From NCBI RefSeq assembly GCF_020740795.1, contig NC_067289.1, positions 26,282,108 to 26,346,107 of the forward strand: 64,000 nucleotides of DNA, in the 5' to 3' direction. Under the pieces are notes generated by a model. It made no database searches and had not been told where the DNA came from. It was given only the letters and a program-made list of their open reading frames with translations. Each line of letters starts with the position of its first letter. Positions within the stretch are counted from its first letter, which is position 1. The stretch comes from Apus apus. Taxonomy: Eukaryota; Chordata; Aves; Apodiformes; Apodidae. Both the position numbers and the translations under genes were made by a program. This document shows positions 1 through 14,579 of the stretch, piece after piece.

Positions 1-3000
1 AGAGGTTACTCTGCCAGGCACCTCCCAAGAAAACATGTTTCTTCAGCAAGGTGTTCAGCTGCTCAGAGCCAACTGAGCCAGCACTTCAACCCCAGGTCTA
101 ACATCACAGCTCCTACCTCCATCCCACTATTACCCCCTTTCCTGCCCTCTGCAACAACAGCCAGCACGAGGGCTCAGGGCCCCTGGAGAACAAGGAATAG
201 AATGTGCCCTGAGAACCAAGGGCTGCTGCAAAGTGACACTGGAATGCAAAAAGGTGTACTGCATATTCCAGAGCTAGAGCTCCTCTGGTCAACCATGGCT
301 CAGGGTGCAGAGCCACCAGCCAGGACCAGGGGACAGCAGCGTGGAGCCCACTGGCCTTTCTCAGGCAATAGCAGGCACCTGTGTTGGCAAAACCCCATCC
401 TTCCTTCTGTACTAACACACCAAACCAGTTGCACAACCACCAGTTGGGCAGAAAAAAAGTCCAATCTTTTACAGAGCTTCTGGTTAATTTTTGAAAGACC
501 AGATTTAACTGTTGCTGTTCTCTGGATGAAGAGATTTCTATCCATCTCCCAGAGACAGTCACTGCCACACAGGGTGGGCTCAGAACCAGGTAATAATAAT
601 TCCACTAAGGAAACACTAGCAGCACAGGCACACACACAGGGGGTAACAAGAACAGGTGCAGCACTAAGAGCCCTGCTGTAGAGATAAATTGAAAAGGTAA
701 AAAGCTCCGTCTAAATGCGATTTCTCCTGCTGGAGTTTTGCCAGGTGGGACACAGCAGCCCCACTTGTTCTCTCACACCAAGCAGCCCTCAGGGGTGGAG
801 CAGCCTTTGGAAGACCAGACAGCACGAAGACTGAACACTGACCTATGTTGCACCAGCCCACATGCAGAGAGGAGGCAGCTTTAGTCAATCTAGCAAATAT
901 TTTCTTTACTACCATGCTGGGCACTTCCAAAATATTAAGGTACTTTAGAAATCCAGCCATGGTCTCCCTCCTCAGCCTGGGACAGGTCACCCCCTTCTCC
1001 TTGCTGAAGCTCAGATTACTCATTCTCTCAGGGTTAGTTTCAGAGGCTGAGAGGCAAAATGTGGGTAAAGGAGCAGAATTTCAGGCAACAGGGGAAGGGC
1101 AAGCCCAGGCAGGGAAGGGCTGGGGACAAAGCCCTGTGCTCCCTGACCCTCCCCAGAAGCCTCTCTGAGCTCCCCAGACACACTTCCTCTGCCTGACACC
1201 CCCGACACACACCTTATTTTGGGTCTTATTTTGTTGTATTTGAGGAATGTTTAACCCTCTCCCACACCAATGTCTAGCTGAAGCAGGGCTGTGTTTTTCC
1301 AACATGCTCTGTGCCCTGTTCTTGCCCAAGTTCACCCTTGGCTTAGGCAAGAGTTCACAGTGTTTATCTTCAGATACCAGCATCTACTGATCTGTCAGCC
1401 AGCCCTCCTGTCCTCCAGTGAACCCACCCCAATTCACAGCTTGAATTCATCATTTAAGGCAATCCTAAAACATCAACTTAGAGGGAAGAGCCTGTATCAT
1501 GCCTATTTTTTAGAGCCCTGTCAGCAGAAAGGACCAGCTGAGACAGCAGAAGGCCCCTCTCACAGTGGGGGAATGGGGTGCCAAATGAAACGTGCACATG
1601 AAAATCCAGAGCAAGCCCATCCAGCAATTACCCTTGGTGTTACATCCCACCACAGAGCCCCCACACTGCTGCCACTGCAGGTTGCTGGAGTGTCCTGGAA
1701 CCTCCTGCCCCTCGCTATTCCCAAAGCAAACCAACCTCCTTGTGCTGCTCTCCCTGTACACAGCGTCCCCACAAAGTCATGCAGGGTGCCCCCTGCCTGC
1801 CTTCAGCATTTTCACCTATTCCAAGATACTGGTGTTTCAGAAAATAAGGACGGAAAAACTTCCCTGCTCAAGGCCAGGGCTAAGGCTGCGATGGGAGAAG
1901 GAGCAGCTGGATGCCCAGAGCCACATCCCTGCATGTGGGCTGTGTCACAGGCAAGCATGGTCAGGACTGCCTGTCATTGTGTGGCACAGTGTGGGGACAC
2001 TCACACAGGCTCCATCAGACACCAACCTGCTACCTCAGTAAAATCAGCCCTGCCAAAAATGGGTATTGCTACAGCAGATCAAATTTTCCAGATGTGTTTT
2101 GGTAGGAAGAAACATGTGGGCTTGTGACTGATACCTGTCTGTAATAGCAACACCTCTTTCTTCACCCCACTCCCACTGCATCCCTGCTGGCTGTGCTCAC
2201 AGCTTTACTGGCAAAGCAGCATCCAGGCCAGTCAAGCTCTGCTCAAACAGATCCCTAGGAAACTCCTTGATTTAGGAAAACATACCAGTAGATAAAAGCA
2301 GAGAGCATTTGCATGGCTGTCCAGCAAAAGATGTATTGTCTAGTCTAAATGGGAAATAAGTGAGCATAGCCTGGGTGTGACACAGCCCTTAATAATGACA
2401 GTTCAAACTAGAGACCTAAACAAGCAAATGATCAGAGACTGTGGTACAATCCTCTTATCCACACTCAAGGCTGCTGTTGTCAAAAGGGTCTGTCTCTGGA
2501 GGAAAAAGATGAAAGGGGGATGTAGGAAAAACCAGCTCCAGCCTCAGGGAGAGGTGGCGGCAGCAGCTCAGCAGGGCCCAAGCGTGTCCCCAGCTCCAGC
2601 AGGGCCAGGCCAGGTGCCCCAGGCACCTCTGCCAGTGGCCACAGGCATCGTGTGGGGACAAGACGAAAAGCAGAAATCCTCTAGTCAGTTATGCTGTGCA
2701 CCGAGGGGGTCTGCTCATTCTCCAGGCAGTATTTTAGGGAATAAACTAGAGAGCCACCGGGAGGCAGCACAGCACTGCAGAAGCTCCCGGTCCATCAACA
2801 CCGCTGGGTCCAGGCTCCCGAAGCCGGTCCTGTCCCCCCAGCTGCGACTGTCACCCGGAGGCTCCGAGGGAAGGGCAGAAAACAGCCCTGGAGGCAGCAA
2901 ACTCTGCCCGTCGCTGCCTGCCGGGAGACGAGCCATAACCTTGGAGTAAGCTGCAAAAATATTTCCTCTTCTATCCTTTAAAACCTCTGATCAACATCCA

Positions 3001-3311
3001 CTAACTGGTCCACTAAACACGGGCAGAGCAGTGTGGGGCTGGAGATGCCCCTTGACGGGCAGCAACGCCCCACCTGCCACAGCCAGCTCTCCCATCCAAC
3101 ACTGGAACACGCAGCAAACAAAGGCTGTCTAGGTACAGGCACTGGCATCTGGTTTCAATAGCAGATAGGAAAAAAGCATCACAAAAACTGGAATTCAGTT
3201 ACTTTCACTATGTTTGGAAAGAAACAGATGTTTTTGAAGAGTGTATACAAAAGCATCTGGAGTTCCCATTTGCTCTGGGGTGCACGGGCCGAGTCCTGCT
3301 GCTCCAGATCA
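1..3311. other. No gene recognised
   Basis: Only short or unconvincing open frames. The longest (1291-2127, plus, 278 codons) has no recognisable domain, no conserved-looking motif and no splice context. No repeat family was identified. Confidence 0.6.
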
Positions 3312-3600
3312 TCACAGAATCATCAAGGTTGGAAGGGACCCTAAAGATCATCAAACTCCAACCCCCCTGCCATGAGCAGGGAACCACTAGACCAGGCTGC
3401 ACAAAACCAGGTCCAACCTGGCCTTAAAAACCTCCAGGGATGGGGCATCAACAGCCTCCCTGGGCAACCCATTCCAGTTCCTCACCACCCTTAGAGTGAA
3501 TAATTCCTTCCTAATATCTAACCTAAATCTCCCCTCTCTCAGTTTAAAACCATCACCCCTCGTCCTACCACAGATCCCCAGCAAGACCCTTGATCTGGGC
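3312..3600 (-). mobile_element. CR1 LINE 3' end (truncated)
   Basis: The plus strand shows the typical reverse complement of a bird CR1 tail: TCACAGAATCATCAAGGTTG and AAGGGACC at its left edge. The minus-strand translation is the end of the CR1 polymerase protein ([39 protein letters not shown]). It is 5'-truncated, as most CR1 copies are. The right border is uncertain (3600-3670). Confidence 0.9.
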
Positions 3601-6600
3601 AGCTCTTTCACCCTGCCCTGTGCACGAGGCCACATCAGGTGACTGCAGGCTCTCTCCTGCAGTTATAGCCTACAAATTCAGAGAGGGAAACTCAGGGTCA
3701 CCCTGACCCCCACAGGCCCAGGGGGTCAGAGGGGCTGTGAAGCCCACGGGGCTGATCCCTGGCAGGGACTGCAGGTGGCCCCAGCTGCCAGAGACAGGCT
3801 GTCCTGCCAGGGCTTCCCTCCAGCTCCACCGGGAACATCCCAGCACCTCCCCAACCAGCTGTGGAAGGCAGCCAGTGCTGCACAGCTCCAGGACAAGTTG
3901 CTGCCTTCCTCCAAAATCAGGAAAAAAAGGAAGACAAGGAGGGGGATTTTTCAATGTGCAGGAGAGAATCTTTAATGTTGTTAAGTACCTACAGCCACAA
4001 TGAACAAGACTACCAGAAAATAATAATTTATATTTGGTCTAATAATTATTAAAATAAACACAGTGGTATTAGGAATTTCATTGACAAGGAAGTAATAAAT
4101 GGTATGAAGCTGTTTACAGCTTGTTTGTACCTACAGACCAGGAAACCTCTGAGCAGCAGGGAAACATGCAGCAGAAATAGTTCCCATTTATTCCTCCAGC
4201 AGATTTAAAAATAAAGACACTATATAACTATGCTGCCAAGGGAAGAGACCTTCAGCTCCTTTACTTACCTCTCTGCATCACACACAGTACCTACAGAAAG
4301 AGCTATTTGAAAACACAGCTCACATTACCTAGGGTAACAATTCAGCACGTCTGTGATCCAGTGTTTGGTTCTGCAGCCCAGGGTCAGCCTGACCCCCTTC
4401 CTTCAGCAGCCTCTGTGGGTCCCACAGACACCACATCCACGGCGCTGGCAAGTCTAAAGATTCTTCTTCTTCACGTCTCCACCAAGATGATGACTGTGAA
4501 ATGCTATTTTCCAAAAAAATGCATTTTTAAAGCCAATCCCACACTAACATTCTAGTTTCATTCTCTCCATTTGTTACAAACAGAATAATTCCTTCAGCTA
4601 AGCTGAAGCAGAAAACTTATTTAAAAGTAGGATCTGAAATACTCCTGTCTGGGCACAGGTCTTCTCTCCTCCCCATCTGCTGCTCTGCGTGCTGCCTGCT
4701 CCCAGCCAGCCCAGGCTGCTGTCATCTCCCAGCATCTGGTAGGGCTGGAGATCTCAGCCAAGTCCAGGCCAGAGAGGCTTGAATAAACCAAAACCACCAG
4801 GAAATGTTGGCCGGTTATTCAGAACAAACCAGCTGATGCTCACTCATCACACTGAATCGTGCAGCAAGCGCAGGAGGGGAGGCAGAGCTGTTGTGAAGGG
4901 CTCCAGCCCCGGGCGCTGCCAGCAGGACCCTGGGGGCTGCTGAGCTGCAGTTTGCCCTGAAGTGCCGTCCCCTGCTGAGACCAGGGAAACGGTGAGTTAC
5001 AGGTGATGGCTGCTTCTTCATTCTTATTTTAAAGTGACAACAATTTCCCACAGGCTAAACACTGGGATTCCTTAGAGCTCTCCTTTCACATTTGATTCCT
5101 TTCAGAGCTGCAACTATTGAAACCGTGTAGCGACAAGAACTTTCACTACAAAGCAACAGTTAACTGGAATATTACATCTTCCTTAAGTCTAAAAAAAATA
5201 AAGACATTTAGATATTCCTTCTGTAAATCCTTAAAAATAGGGGTTTTGTTCTTACTTTATTCCTGTTTTACTGCTCACTGAGCATAAGGAATTTGAAGAG
5301 ATTCACACTACACTGTAATTTGACAGCCCATTTGTAGCCAACCTGCCTTTTCCAAGGGATAACCAGGATGATCTCCCTATGGCACCTTCAGACCATACTC
5401 TGGTCTGAGTAACATCTGTTTCCAATGGGAACTGCTCATTGTCAGTAAGTTAGTGTTCTGGGTGAACACACACAGGGTTTAGCCTCAAAATAACTCTGAG
5501 CAATGTTGCAATTTCAAATACTTTCATCAAGTATTAAGGAGAAGGATTCGCAATAACCAAATGTTAGTGTTTAGCAACTGAAGGTTGGTTACAGCCATTT
5601 GCTTTACAACAGCCCCAGTGCCTCCAGTGCTGCTGCAGAGCTTCTGCACCAGTGCCAGCAAAGGCCTCAAGGTTCTCGCCCCAAAGCTGAAACAACTTCC
5701 ATGTCTTTTTGCAAGGACAATAATGCAACCAGGTCCCTGCAGCTCAGGGTGCTGGGTACAGCACTATCAGGCCCCCTGCCACTGGGTGGCATGAAGAGAA
5801 ACCCATTTACAACTGCAATTTGCTGAAACCTTAAAAAAAAAACAAAACATTTCTGAGTCTAATAACAGTGCAAGAGAAGCAAATGACTCTCAGATCCCTT
5901 CTCTAAATGTTAAAGAGCTCCAGGGCTCTGCTGGCCACTGGAGGAGGAGCACAGGAGTGTGCAGGGTTTGCTCCCTGGCACAGGTGGGGGCTCCAGCGCT
6001 TGTTCACGGCTCCAGGCCCAGTCACTCACAAGTGTTTTGGAAAGTGCATCCCAGAGGTCCCTCAGGTGTAAAAACATCAAACATGTTGTAGGTGAATCTA
6101 TAGCCAGTGCCAAGAACTAACACAGCTGAGAAAAGTGCTTGGAATATCAACAGGCCTGAAAAGACTGCTGGGATTTGGCAAAGGCCTGGCCAGAAGGACG
6201 GACAAAACCTTCACAGGAGGAGTCTCCTAGTGTGAGTGGTGTCAAAGAGTAAAGATCCACAACCCTTGTCTTTAAATAATCAGTGATTAGCAATCAGCTT
6301 TTCATGTCTCAGCTCACGACAGGCTAGTGTCCTTGGCCAAGCTCCTCATAACACTATCATGGAAGACATGAAGTGCCATCACCACCAAACCCAGTGTCCC
6401 TCACCCTGGGATGCAGCAGGACCCAGGGGCACTTTGGATGGGAAGCATCCCCTTCCCGGGGGGCACAGCAGCCCTGGGTGCTCACTATGTCCTGGGAAAA
6501 AAGAGCTCCTTGGAAACCTGCCTTCAGGGTGTTGGTCTGGGGCTTCTTTCAGAGGAGTCAGTGGGAAGTGTCCCCAGGGTGAGCCCTGTGCCACAGCTGG

Positions 6601-6928
6601 CCCTCAGCAAGAGGAGCTTCATCCCAACAAGCAACACACAACTGCCAGGCTTAATGTCCAGGGGGATTGAGTCTAAATATAGAGTAGTTTTGAGTGACAC
6701 AGAAAATTCACCACATTTTGAAACAAAAATACTGTCTGCACTTTAACTAATAAAATGCAACTTTATACAAGGAAAAAAAAAGGTAATTTTAAAATGCATT
6801 CCAGAGAATTTAGCTTCTACGGAACAAACCAGAAAAATCAACCTGAGGAGGAGTTCAAGCCACAAAGAGGCAAATATAAAAATGGTCACAGTCTGGTTTT
6901 AAGTGGAAACTGAGTTCCTGAGAAACTT

Positions 6929-7010
6929 CATCCCTTCTTTAACCCTGCCACAAGCAGAAATTTTTACTGTCATCCCTGCTCTAACCCTGCCACAACCTGA
7001 AACTTATTGT
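6929..7010. repeat. Imperfect tandem duplication (about 41 bp)
   Basis: The blocks CATCCCTTCTTTAACCCTGC and CATCCCTGCTCTAACCCTGC repeat with similar flanks (CACAAGCAGAAA / CACAACCTGAAA). Confidence 0.7.
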
Positions 7011-7158
7011 TTTTTCCATAGACTGAATTCCTTCTGGCCAGAAACACAAATTCTGGCTCTAGCTGCCCAGACAAGTTTATTCTAGAGCTGCTCACAGAGC
7101 CCATGTGGAAGCACTGAGCTGCAGGGTGCTTTGGTGGCAGCCACTTCCAGAAGCAAAG

Positions 7159-7194
7159 TGGCCATTAATTACAGCAGCCTGCAATTAATGGCCA
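7159..7194. repeat. Perfect inverted repeat, 12-bp arms, 12-nt loop
   Basis: Left arm TGGCCATTAATT (7159-7170), loop ACAGCAGCCTGC, right arm AATTAATGGCCA (7183-7194). The arms are exact reverse complements and carry TTAATT/AATTAA cores. Confidence 0.9.
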
Positions 7195-10100
7195 GTGTGC
7201 ACAGCAGCCTCTAGAGCCACCACCACAGCGCAGACCTAAGGGCAGGAGTGTCAGAGCTGTCACTTTCATAGCAGTGTTTCATGGCTCCTCAGAGAGCTCA
7301 GCCAGGCAGCAGCTCCCAAGCCCAGATGGGCAGGAGTCCTGTCGTGTTACTCCTCACTGGGAGACACAGTTACCCACTGAGAACATGTGGCTGGTCCACT
7401 GCAACTCTAGGTTAATAACTCCCTTAAACAGAGAGAAGGACATTCATGCAGTAGTTTTGCATTCCCAAAACCCATGGGGGGAAGAGAGAAGGGTGCAGTG
7501 GACAAGAGAAAAAGCACATTTTTCTTGCAAACTAAAGCAGCACGGTCAGCTTTCAGTGCCATGTAAAGTGATGATTCCTCAAGCTGGCTGAGGAGCTGCC
7601 TGCATGAGGCAATTGCTGCCCCAGCTCGAAGTGTGATACTGGAGGAATGAACAGGCTGCCTGGCCACCATTCCAGCTGAAACTGCAGCACTTCTGATGGG
7701 AATAATGAACACAATAAGGACCTCACACAGAGTGCAGCTGAAGATTTAACAGGAAAATAAGGACTCCAGCAGGAAAACAGAAGTCCCACCTTTCCCACAA
7801 GACTAGCACAGAGGATCTCCATCAACACCTACATCATCTCATCTTTCTGTTTCTGTAGAACCCCAGTTAGACAGGTTTGAAACCAGTGGCAAGACCAGTA
7901 CCTTCGTAAAGCACAAGGTGGGGTTTTCAACTGGTGCAAGTCACATGCTGCATTCCTGTAACTCCCAGAATGAGCTCCAGAGGTGTGTAAAAAGGGGGGT
8001 TAGGGGTGGAAATCCTTCCTTCGGCTGAGTCCAGTTGCCCAAGCATCACTGCAGATGCCCCCGCCCTTTGCAGCCCTTGGAATGAAGCGCAGTTTGGAGA
8101 CAGTCAGTAATCAGGTGTTTGAAAAGCACATTGCTGATATACCCAAATAAAGCAGAGCAGTTGTCTCTCACTTTACAGTGCATGTACAACAGGGGGAAAA
8201 GGCTGGAAACCACAGAAAAAATAGCGGTGTTAGATGCCTAGGAAAGTAGAGGGGAGGAGGCCTAAATGAGAGGAGTCTGACTTCAGTGCAATGGCTTAAC
8301 AAGTTTGTTATGTTCAGCATTCCTGAACTCCCTGCTGACTGACGCTTCTGTGCAGTATTTCAGTTTAACACAAAACTACAGCTCATAATACTGGTGAATC
8401 GAAAAATAATGAAGAACAGTGTGTGCATCCAGAAAGCCCGTGAAAATCTCCACATTCATTTGTCCAGCCAGTTCAGAACGGAAATGTAGCTAAACCATTC
8501 CCTCTGTTCAGCATCCCACAGCCCTCTGCAGAGCTGCTGACCACGCACTGTTTGAAGGAACAGGTTTGTGGAGCTCCCAGGGTAAAAGCCTTTGTACTTG
8601 CATGTCCAGTTCAGGACACCACTCTGGTGGCTGCAGATTAAATCAGATATTTTTTTGCATCCAAGCAGCTCCTTACCAGCTATTCTGGAGCTCAGCTCTG
8701 CACAAACACGTGCTCTCCTCCTCAAGCAATACACAGGGTAAGACGAGAAGGCTTGGAAAGCAGAATTTGTTTCCACCTCAGGAACGAAGAGTAAACCCAT
8801 GAAACCCAGGAGCTCTGCTGAGCTGCTGAAAAGTGTCATCCACCCCCAGGCACTGCAGAGGGACCATGGAAATCAAACTGCAGAAACCCTGAGCATGAGC
8901 AGAGCCTACAAGATGTGCATGGCACACTTGGGTCCCTCCTGCAGAGGAGGGGCTTTTAGGCATAAACACAAGTGCCATTCTCAGTGAAAACTCACGTCTG
9001 GCCTGGAGCCAGATCCTTTGTAAATGCCCAGTCTCTACGCTCTATTAAAACTTCTTTCACCTCTTTATGACTTTATTGCTAGCCACAGTTATATGATTTT
9101 AAATACCAGTGACCCTAAAAGTTGCTTTTAAAATCCCATTTATGCTTCCATAAAAGCTCCTGGCTCAGCCCCTGCATGCAGGGCTTGCTTGCCGGGCACA
9201 GACCCCCTGCCCCACCACCACGGGGGCTTTGAAGCTGCCAGCACTGACCTGGGCTCCATCTGTGCTTGTTTAGCTGAGCCAATAAATCATCCCACTCCAG
9301 CCTCCCTGTTGCAGAACTGTCTCTTCTCCACAGGGATTTATTAAACAAACAGCAAAGTCACTTTGTATACTTTTTTTCCCCCATGAACATCTTAATTTTT
9401 TTTTAGGATTAGCCTGAAGTTTCTGCAGCAAACATTTGGAGTCATGGCCTTCTTCATCTTTTCCTGTGTTTAATTTCTAGCACCAATGGATCAGCATCAG
9501 TCTCACGATACGTCCTGCAAAATGGATGCTGAGATTTGTGAAGCACAGCACATATACCCAGCACAGCGAGCAGCAGCCACTTCCCTAGAACAAAGCACAC
9601 CAGGCTTCTCAGCACCCACTGAGCAGAAACATCTTGTGGATGCTTTTCCCTTTCTTGCCTACAAAGGGAGCCAAATGTGTTTATCAGAGGCACTTGGATT
9701 TGCAAAATTAAGTCCTCTGCAGACAGTTCAAAATCCTTGGAAACCAGTGGGAGTTCACCTATGTCATCACTGGATCAGAATTTGGTCCTTCATCCTTCCT
9801 TATTGCTACCTAGAAATGAAACCCAGCTCATACTCAACCAATCAGGTATTTTCTACAAGGATTCAGAAGGAAAGAGTCTTCAGCAAGAGCAGAGAAGCAG
9901 CTTCGCACTGACTTTGTTTTAGGAGACTTGAGTCAAAGTTACAAGGGGAAAGGGAAAATCCACAGAAGGATGTCTGGTGGAGCAGAGGCTCAGCTGAAGG
10001 GAAAGTGTCATATGTGTCAACAACAAAGAAAACATGAGCTCCATATTTTTAACACTACTTTCCAATGCATCTGCATTGAAGTGATTCTATCTCTTTGGTC

Positions 10101-13100
10101 TCTCTGCCAGATGCTTCTTATTCTTTTTATAGCAGAGAAGGGCTAGAACAAGCAGAGCATCTCTTGGGTCAGAGCAGCCAGTGCAGGAATGGCTGCATCC
10201 CTCCTGCCTCCCTCAGAGGCAACCTGAGCATCAGAGCTTGGCACAAACACTGGTCAGTCATGAATTATTGCAGTTCCCCTCCATTTTCAATCTGTGTGAG
10301 AAAAGAAGTTTTGGGTTGAGCAAACAATTGTGCTCAACTCCAGGTGCTTTATTTTAAACCAAGCCAGTTTTGTAATAATTTTTCAGTGAAGTAGTTATCA
10401 AGATACTACATGAATTTGAAATCAGTTTATGTTATGAAATCCAAATTAACCACAATATTTTGATCAAACATTGAGCCATGCTGACATGCTGGCAGTGGAG
10501 TTCTGTCAAAAGTCAGATGAGAACTTTATCTGCTGTGGAATCCCACCTCATTTGAGGGGCTAGTGAAATGCAGGCACCGAGAAGTGCCCTTGAACTTCCT
10601 GCCAGGGCTGCCCCCGTGCAGTGCTGCCCAGGGAGGGCAGCTGGTCATGTCCTGGGGCACAGGGCTGCCTCTTCTCCTCTGACCAGCAAGACCAGTTTAC
10701 CCACAGGTGTCCAGAGCACAGGTCTAGCCCAGCATTCCCGAGGACACAGAGGGGACTGTGCTCCAGCTCTCCACGGGGCGTTGGGACACGCTGCCCAATC
10801 CCTGCAGCAGCCTCCTGCAGGGCTGGGAAACAGGCTGCCAAGGACTCAGTCCCCTGCAGGAGTGTTTATTAACTTTTGGTTTGCATTTCTGGAAGATAAT
10901 TATTCAAGTTTTGTTTGTGAACAAAATGCTGTTGGTGCCCTTCCTCAGTGCAGCAGTTAAAGCCTTTGTGGGTCAAAATATTTTTACTACCACCAGGTGA
11001 AATAATCTTATGAGCTTCAAAAACCTCCAAGCAGAACTAAAAGCTGTGAGAGCCAGAAGTGCTTCTGTGCACGTGTGACTGCAGACACTGCAAGACCCTG
11101 CCTGTTCCACAGCCATTTAACCTCCTCTCCCAACTAACATCTCCCTGCATTTGACTTCTTTTTCAAGCTTTCTGAACATTGTCTTCAGTTTTCACCTGAA
11201 AAGGAAGCTGCTGCAGCCCCTCAGGGCTCTGCCAGCCCCAGGGTGCTCCTTCTGCCCCAGCACCCAAAGCCAAACCCCAGCACTGCAGCTCCCAGCTAAA
11301 CAAACTCCCAGAGCTTGATTCTGCTCTGGGGCTGCATTCCAATTTGGGTCTTCTGTCAATGTTATTTGCAATTCTGCCAGAGGATGAATGGGACACAGAA
11401 GTCCACAGCTTTGCCCAAGGTGCCCAATTTTGCTCTCACAACTAATATCCTAGTGAAGTTACTTTGGACCTCACCCTGTAAACACATCCACACCAAAGCC
11501 AAAGGTGATGTGCTGAACACACAGTAGATAAACGAGCTAGAAGCCAAGAGCATGTGAATTAACAGCTAAGTGCTTTCAGACAGTGACTGTCTGGTCTTGG
11601 CTAATCCCTCTGTCAGAAAAATTTTTTTCCAGGAGGGGATTTTGGAAGGATTCAGAAATGAACAGAGCCTTTTAAAAAAAGCCAAGTTTTCCTCTTTTTT
11701 CATTCTTTCCTTCTAGTGACAACAGAATTTTGAAAGTGTTTTCCAAGAAAAGGAAAGCCTGCTTTAGTTCAAATGCTGGAAAAGTGATGACTTTGGCCAG
11801 GTACAGTCTGGGGTGAATCCATTCTCCTCAGCTGCCAACACAGCGTAGGTGACTTTCCTTCCTCAGCTGCTCTAGGGGACATGGTCTCTGCTGAAGGAGA
11901 CAAATCCAAGTGTCACTGGGCACTGCTCCCTGCACAGCCCTGGGTGCCAACACACAGAAGCACAGGCAAGAGAGGAGTAGTGAAGTGAAGCTGCTTTAAA
12001 ACCACATACCCCGTTTCCAATGTGTAACTGGTGTCTTTATTCTCCTTTATGAAGCAAAGGAAAAATGTGCAAAATGTTTGCAAATTATGATCAAAATCTT
12101 CTGCGACTAAATGTAATATTTACTTGAAGTAGATCTGGTATTTACAGATTTGGGTTTTTTTCAAGTGCTTTGAACATAAGCAGGATTTTATAAATATTCT
12201 AGAAATCGTTTAAACTTCAGCCAGGGATGACTGTTTCATTTCAGAAATTAACACTGGCTCTGGGCTGCCAGAGGAACAGCTCAGCAGGACAAAGCAGCAG
12301 CATCTGGGCCTTTTGATGAAGACCAGTTGATGGCAACAGGTTTCCTGCTTATAACTACAAGACAAGCCCATGTTATATCATGTTACAGAGCTAAGATTGC
12401 TTTGGAAATAATTCATCTACATTTATTATCCAAGTACCATTAGCCCTAAGACAGCATTGGGGGAAAAAGGCATTTTCTTTGCATACCAAGAAAAATGCTG
12501 AAGAGCATGAAAATGAGAGGAAAAGGTTGTTGCAGAAATAAGAAAAACATGGCTCAGGTTTCTAGGCAGAGCTGTTGGGCACGTGGGCTAAGAACTGCTG
12601 AAAGAGCTAGGGGCAGGCTCCTTTCAGCTTGATTCAACAATTTTCTTTCTATAAAAATCACAGTATTAAGCTTACTGTTGTGGAAAAAGAACATTTAGCA
12701 GCCTTTACTGGAGAGCCACTAGCTTCTAGCAGACAGCTCTCAGCCAGTGCTCATAATCCACTGCAGTTTCACCCAAGAGAGGCATCAACATCTCCATGGG
12801 TTTTCCTCTCAGGTCCTTGTGTCAGCCCTTCAAAGCCAGCTCCTGAGCCAAGACACAGGTTATCTGAGCAGAGGTGATGTCTCTACCTACAGCCACCTCC
12901 TTATGGGCCGGACAAAACAGCCACTTCCCATCCCTTCCTTTGCTTGGGAAACAGCAGGGAGAGGCCACCAGGAGACACAGGGCCTGGGTCCCTGCCACAC
13001 ACCATCCATGTGCTGCTGTTGGAGGTGCCCTGCACAGCCCTGGAGCCCCGGGAAGCCACACTCTGTGCCTCCCACACATGTGGCCAGCTCCTTCGAGTCA

Positions 13101-14579
13101 GTATTTTTTCCTAGTGCAACAAAGAAAGGAAGTCATGCTTTTGGTTTTGAACTGTATTCAATTAAAAACTTAGGAAGACAGACAAAGTTTTAGATTCTTA
13201 ATGCATCATCATTTAATTTCTGAGTGCAAGCCAAGGAATAAACAGAAAAGAACATTTATTTTAGTGGCTGTTGAGCCACTTCCAAATGCTGTCTCTATTC
13301 CACATCCCTAATAGAAAACTAATAAATGAAACCAGATTACGCTGGGCCCAAGACAAAGGATCCCAAATCCTGGAGCCTGACTTCTCACTAAGGGATCCCT
13401 GCTCACACCAGGCATCCTGGGGAGCCTGTGGCACCTCCTGCCCCAGCCCAAGAAGCCCCACGGCACCAGAGGCTGGTCCTACACCAAAGGCCAGGAGCTT
13501 GTTTTAAGGGTTATGCCAACAGCAGCTGGGAGACAAGAAATGGGAGTAAGACATAGATTAAATAAATTCAGATTTATTGTAATTTGATCTGTATGAAAGC
13601 ACCAGACTCCTTGACTTTTAGCACAGCAGTCTGATATTCTATGAGATGTTTTTCTGGAATAAAACTGTTTTGGAATAGCTTGCAACATTCATTCAGCAAT
13701 GGAAGTGTCACTGAAACCAGCTTTGTTCTGACACAAACCAGCAGAAACATACAGCCAAGTCTGAAACACACAGCAGTTTCCAAAACAAGAGAAAACATCA
13801 GTCACGGGGAAACCCAGGAAGCAAAAGCTCTGTCCTCCATCAGTCCCCTCTTGCCTTATGTAGATACCAACACAAAAATCCCCTGTTCTACCTACACCAC
13901 CAACTGGCACACCTCATTGCCAGGCTGCAGCCCAGCCAGCTGTCCCAGCAGGGCTGGTGGAACCCTGGCCTTTCCTCTGAGCACCTTTGCCTCAACAAAC
14001 CTCTTGGAAGGGGGCTAGTGGCACCAGCTCACACAGAGTCACCCTCCCAGGGGTAGGGCCCCAGTGAACACCAGGCTTGGCCAAACTAATGGCAACCTCC
14101 AAAAAATATTCCCCAGGTAGGGAAATGCTGTTATAAACATCAGTCTGTAAACTTTTCAGATATGTCAGATTGGACTCCGGGTTCATGGAATTGGAGTGGA
14201 ATTCACTCCAGGGATAAAAATGAGTTCTTGTGAGCTTCTGAGCCCCAGGAGCCTAGACCTTGCCAGTGCACCCACAGCTCAGAGTCACCCCACTGAAATA
14301 AGGCTCAAATTGTCCCAGAAATACCTTTAGGCATAGAATTAAAGTTCCCACATTTACTTTCAATCAGCAGCTCAGCAGCACAATAGAAGAAGCACAGGCT
14401 TTTCACCTTCACCTCTACTGAGTTTATTGGGAGTTACAGAGATGACCTACTCAGCAGGGTGATCCATTTTAAACCAGAACACAAACATGTTAAATCTAAC
14501 ATCCAACCATGTAATGTTAGCGTTGCTAAATGTTGAACTACAACACACCCACAGCAGAGTTCAGAGCAGGCTCATCGTT

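Larger units (their letters stand above)
3601..14579. other. Apparent intergenic or intronic sequence
   Basis: No exon of a known family, tRNA or rRNA was recognised. It contains the 6.93-kb imperfect duplication and the 7.16-kb palindrome. If the 15-kb promoter is real, this could be intron of a leftward transcript. Confidence 0.55.

Noticed and set aside
1291-2127. Plus-strand open frame of 278 codons
   Set aside because: No recognisable domain or motif, low-complexity-free but random-looking composition, no promoter or splice context; chance openness is plausible in this moderately GC-rich sequence.
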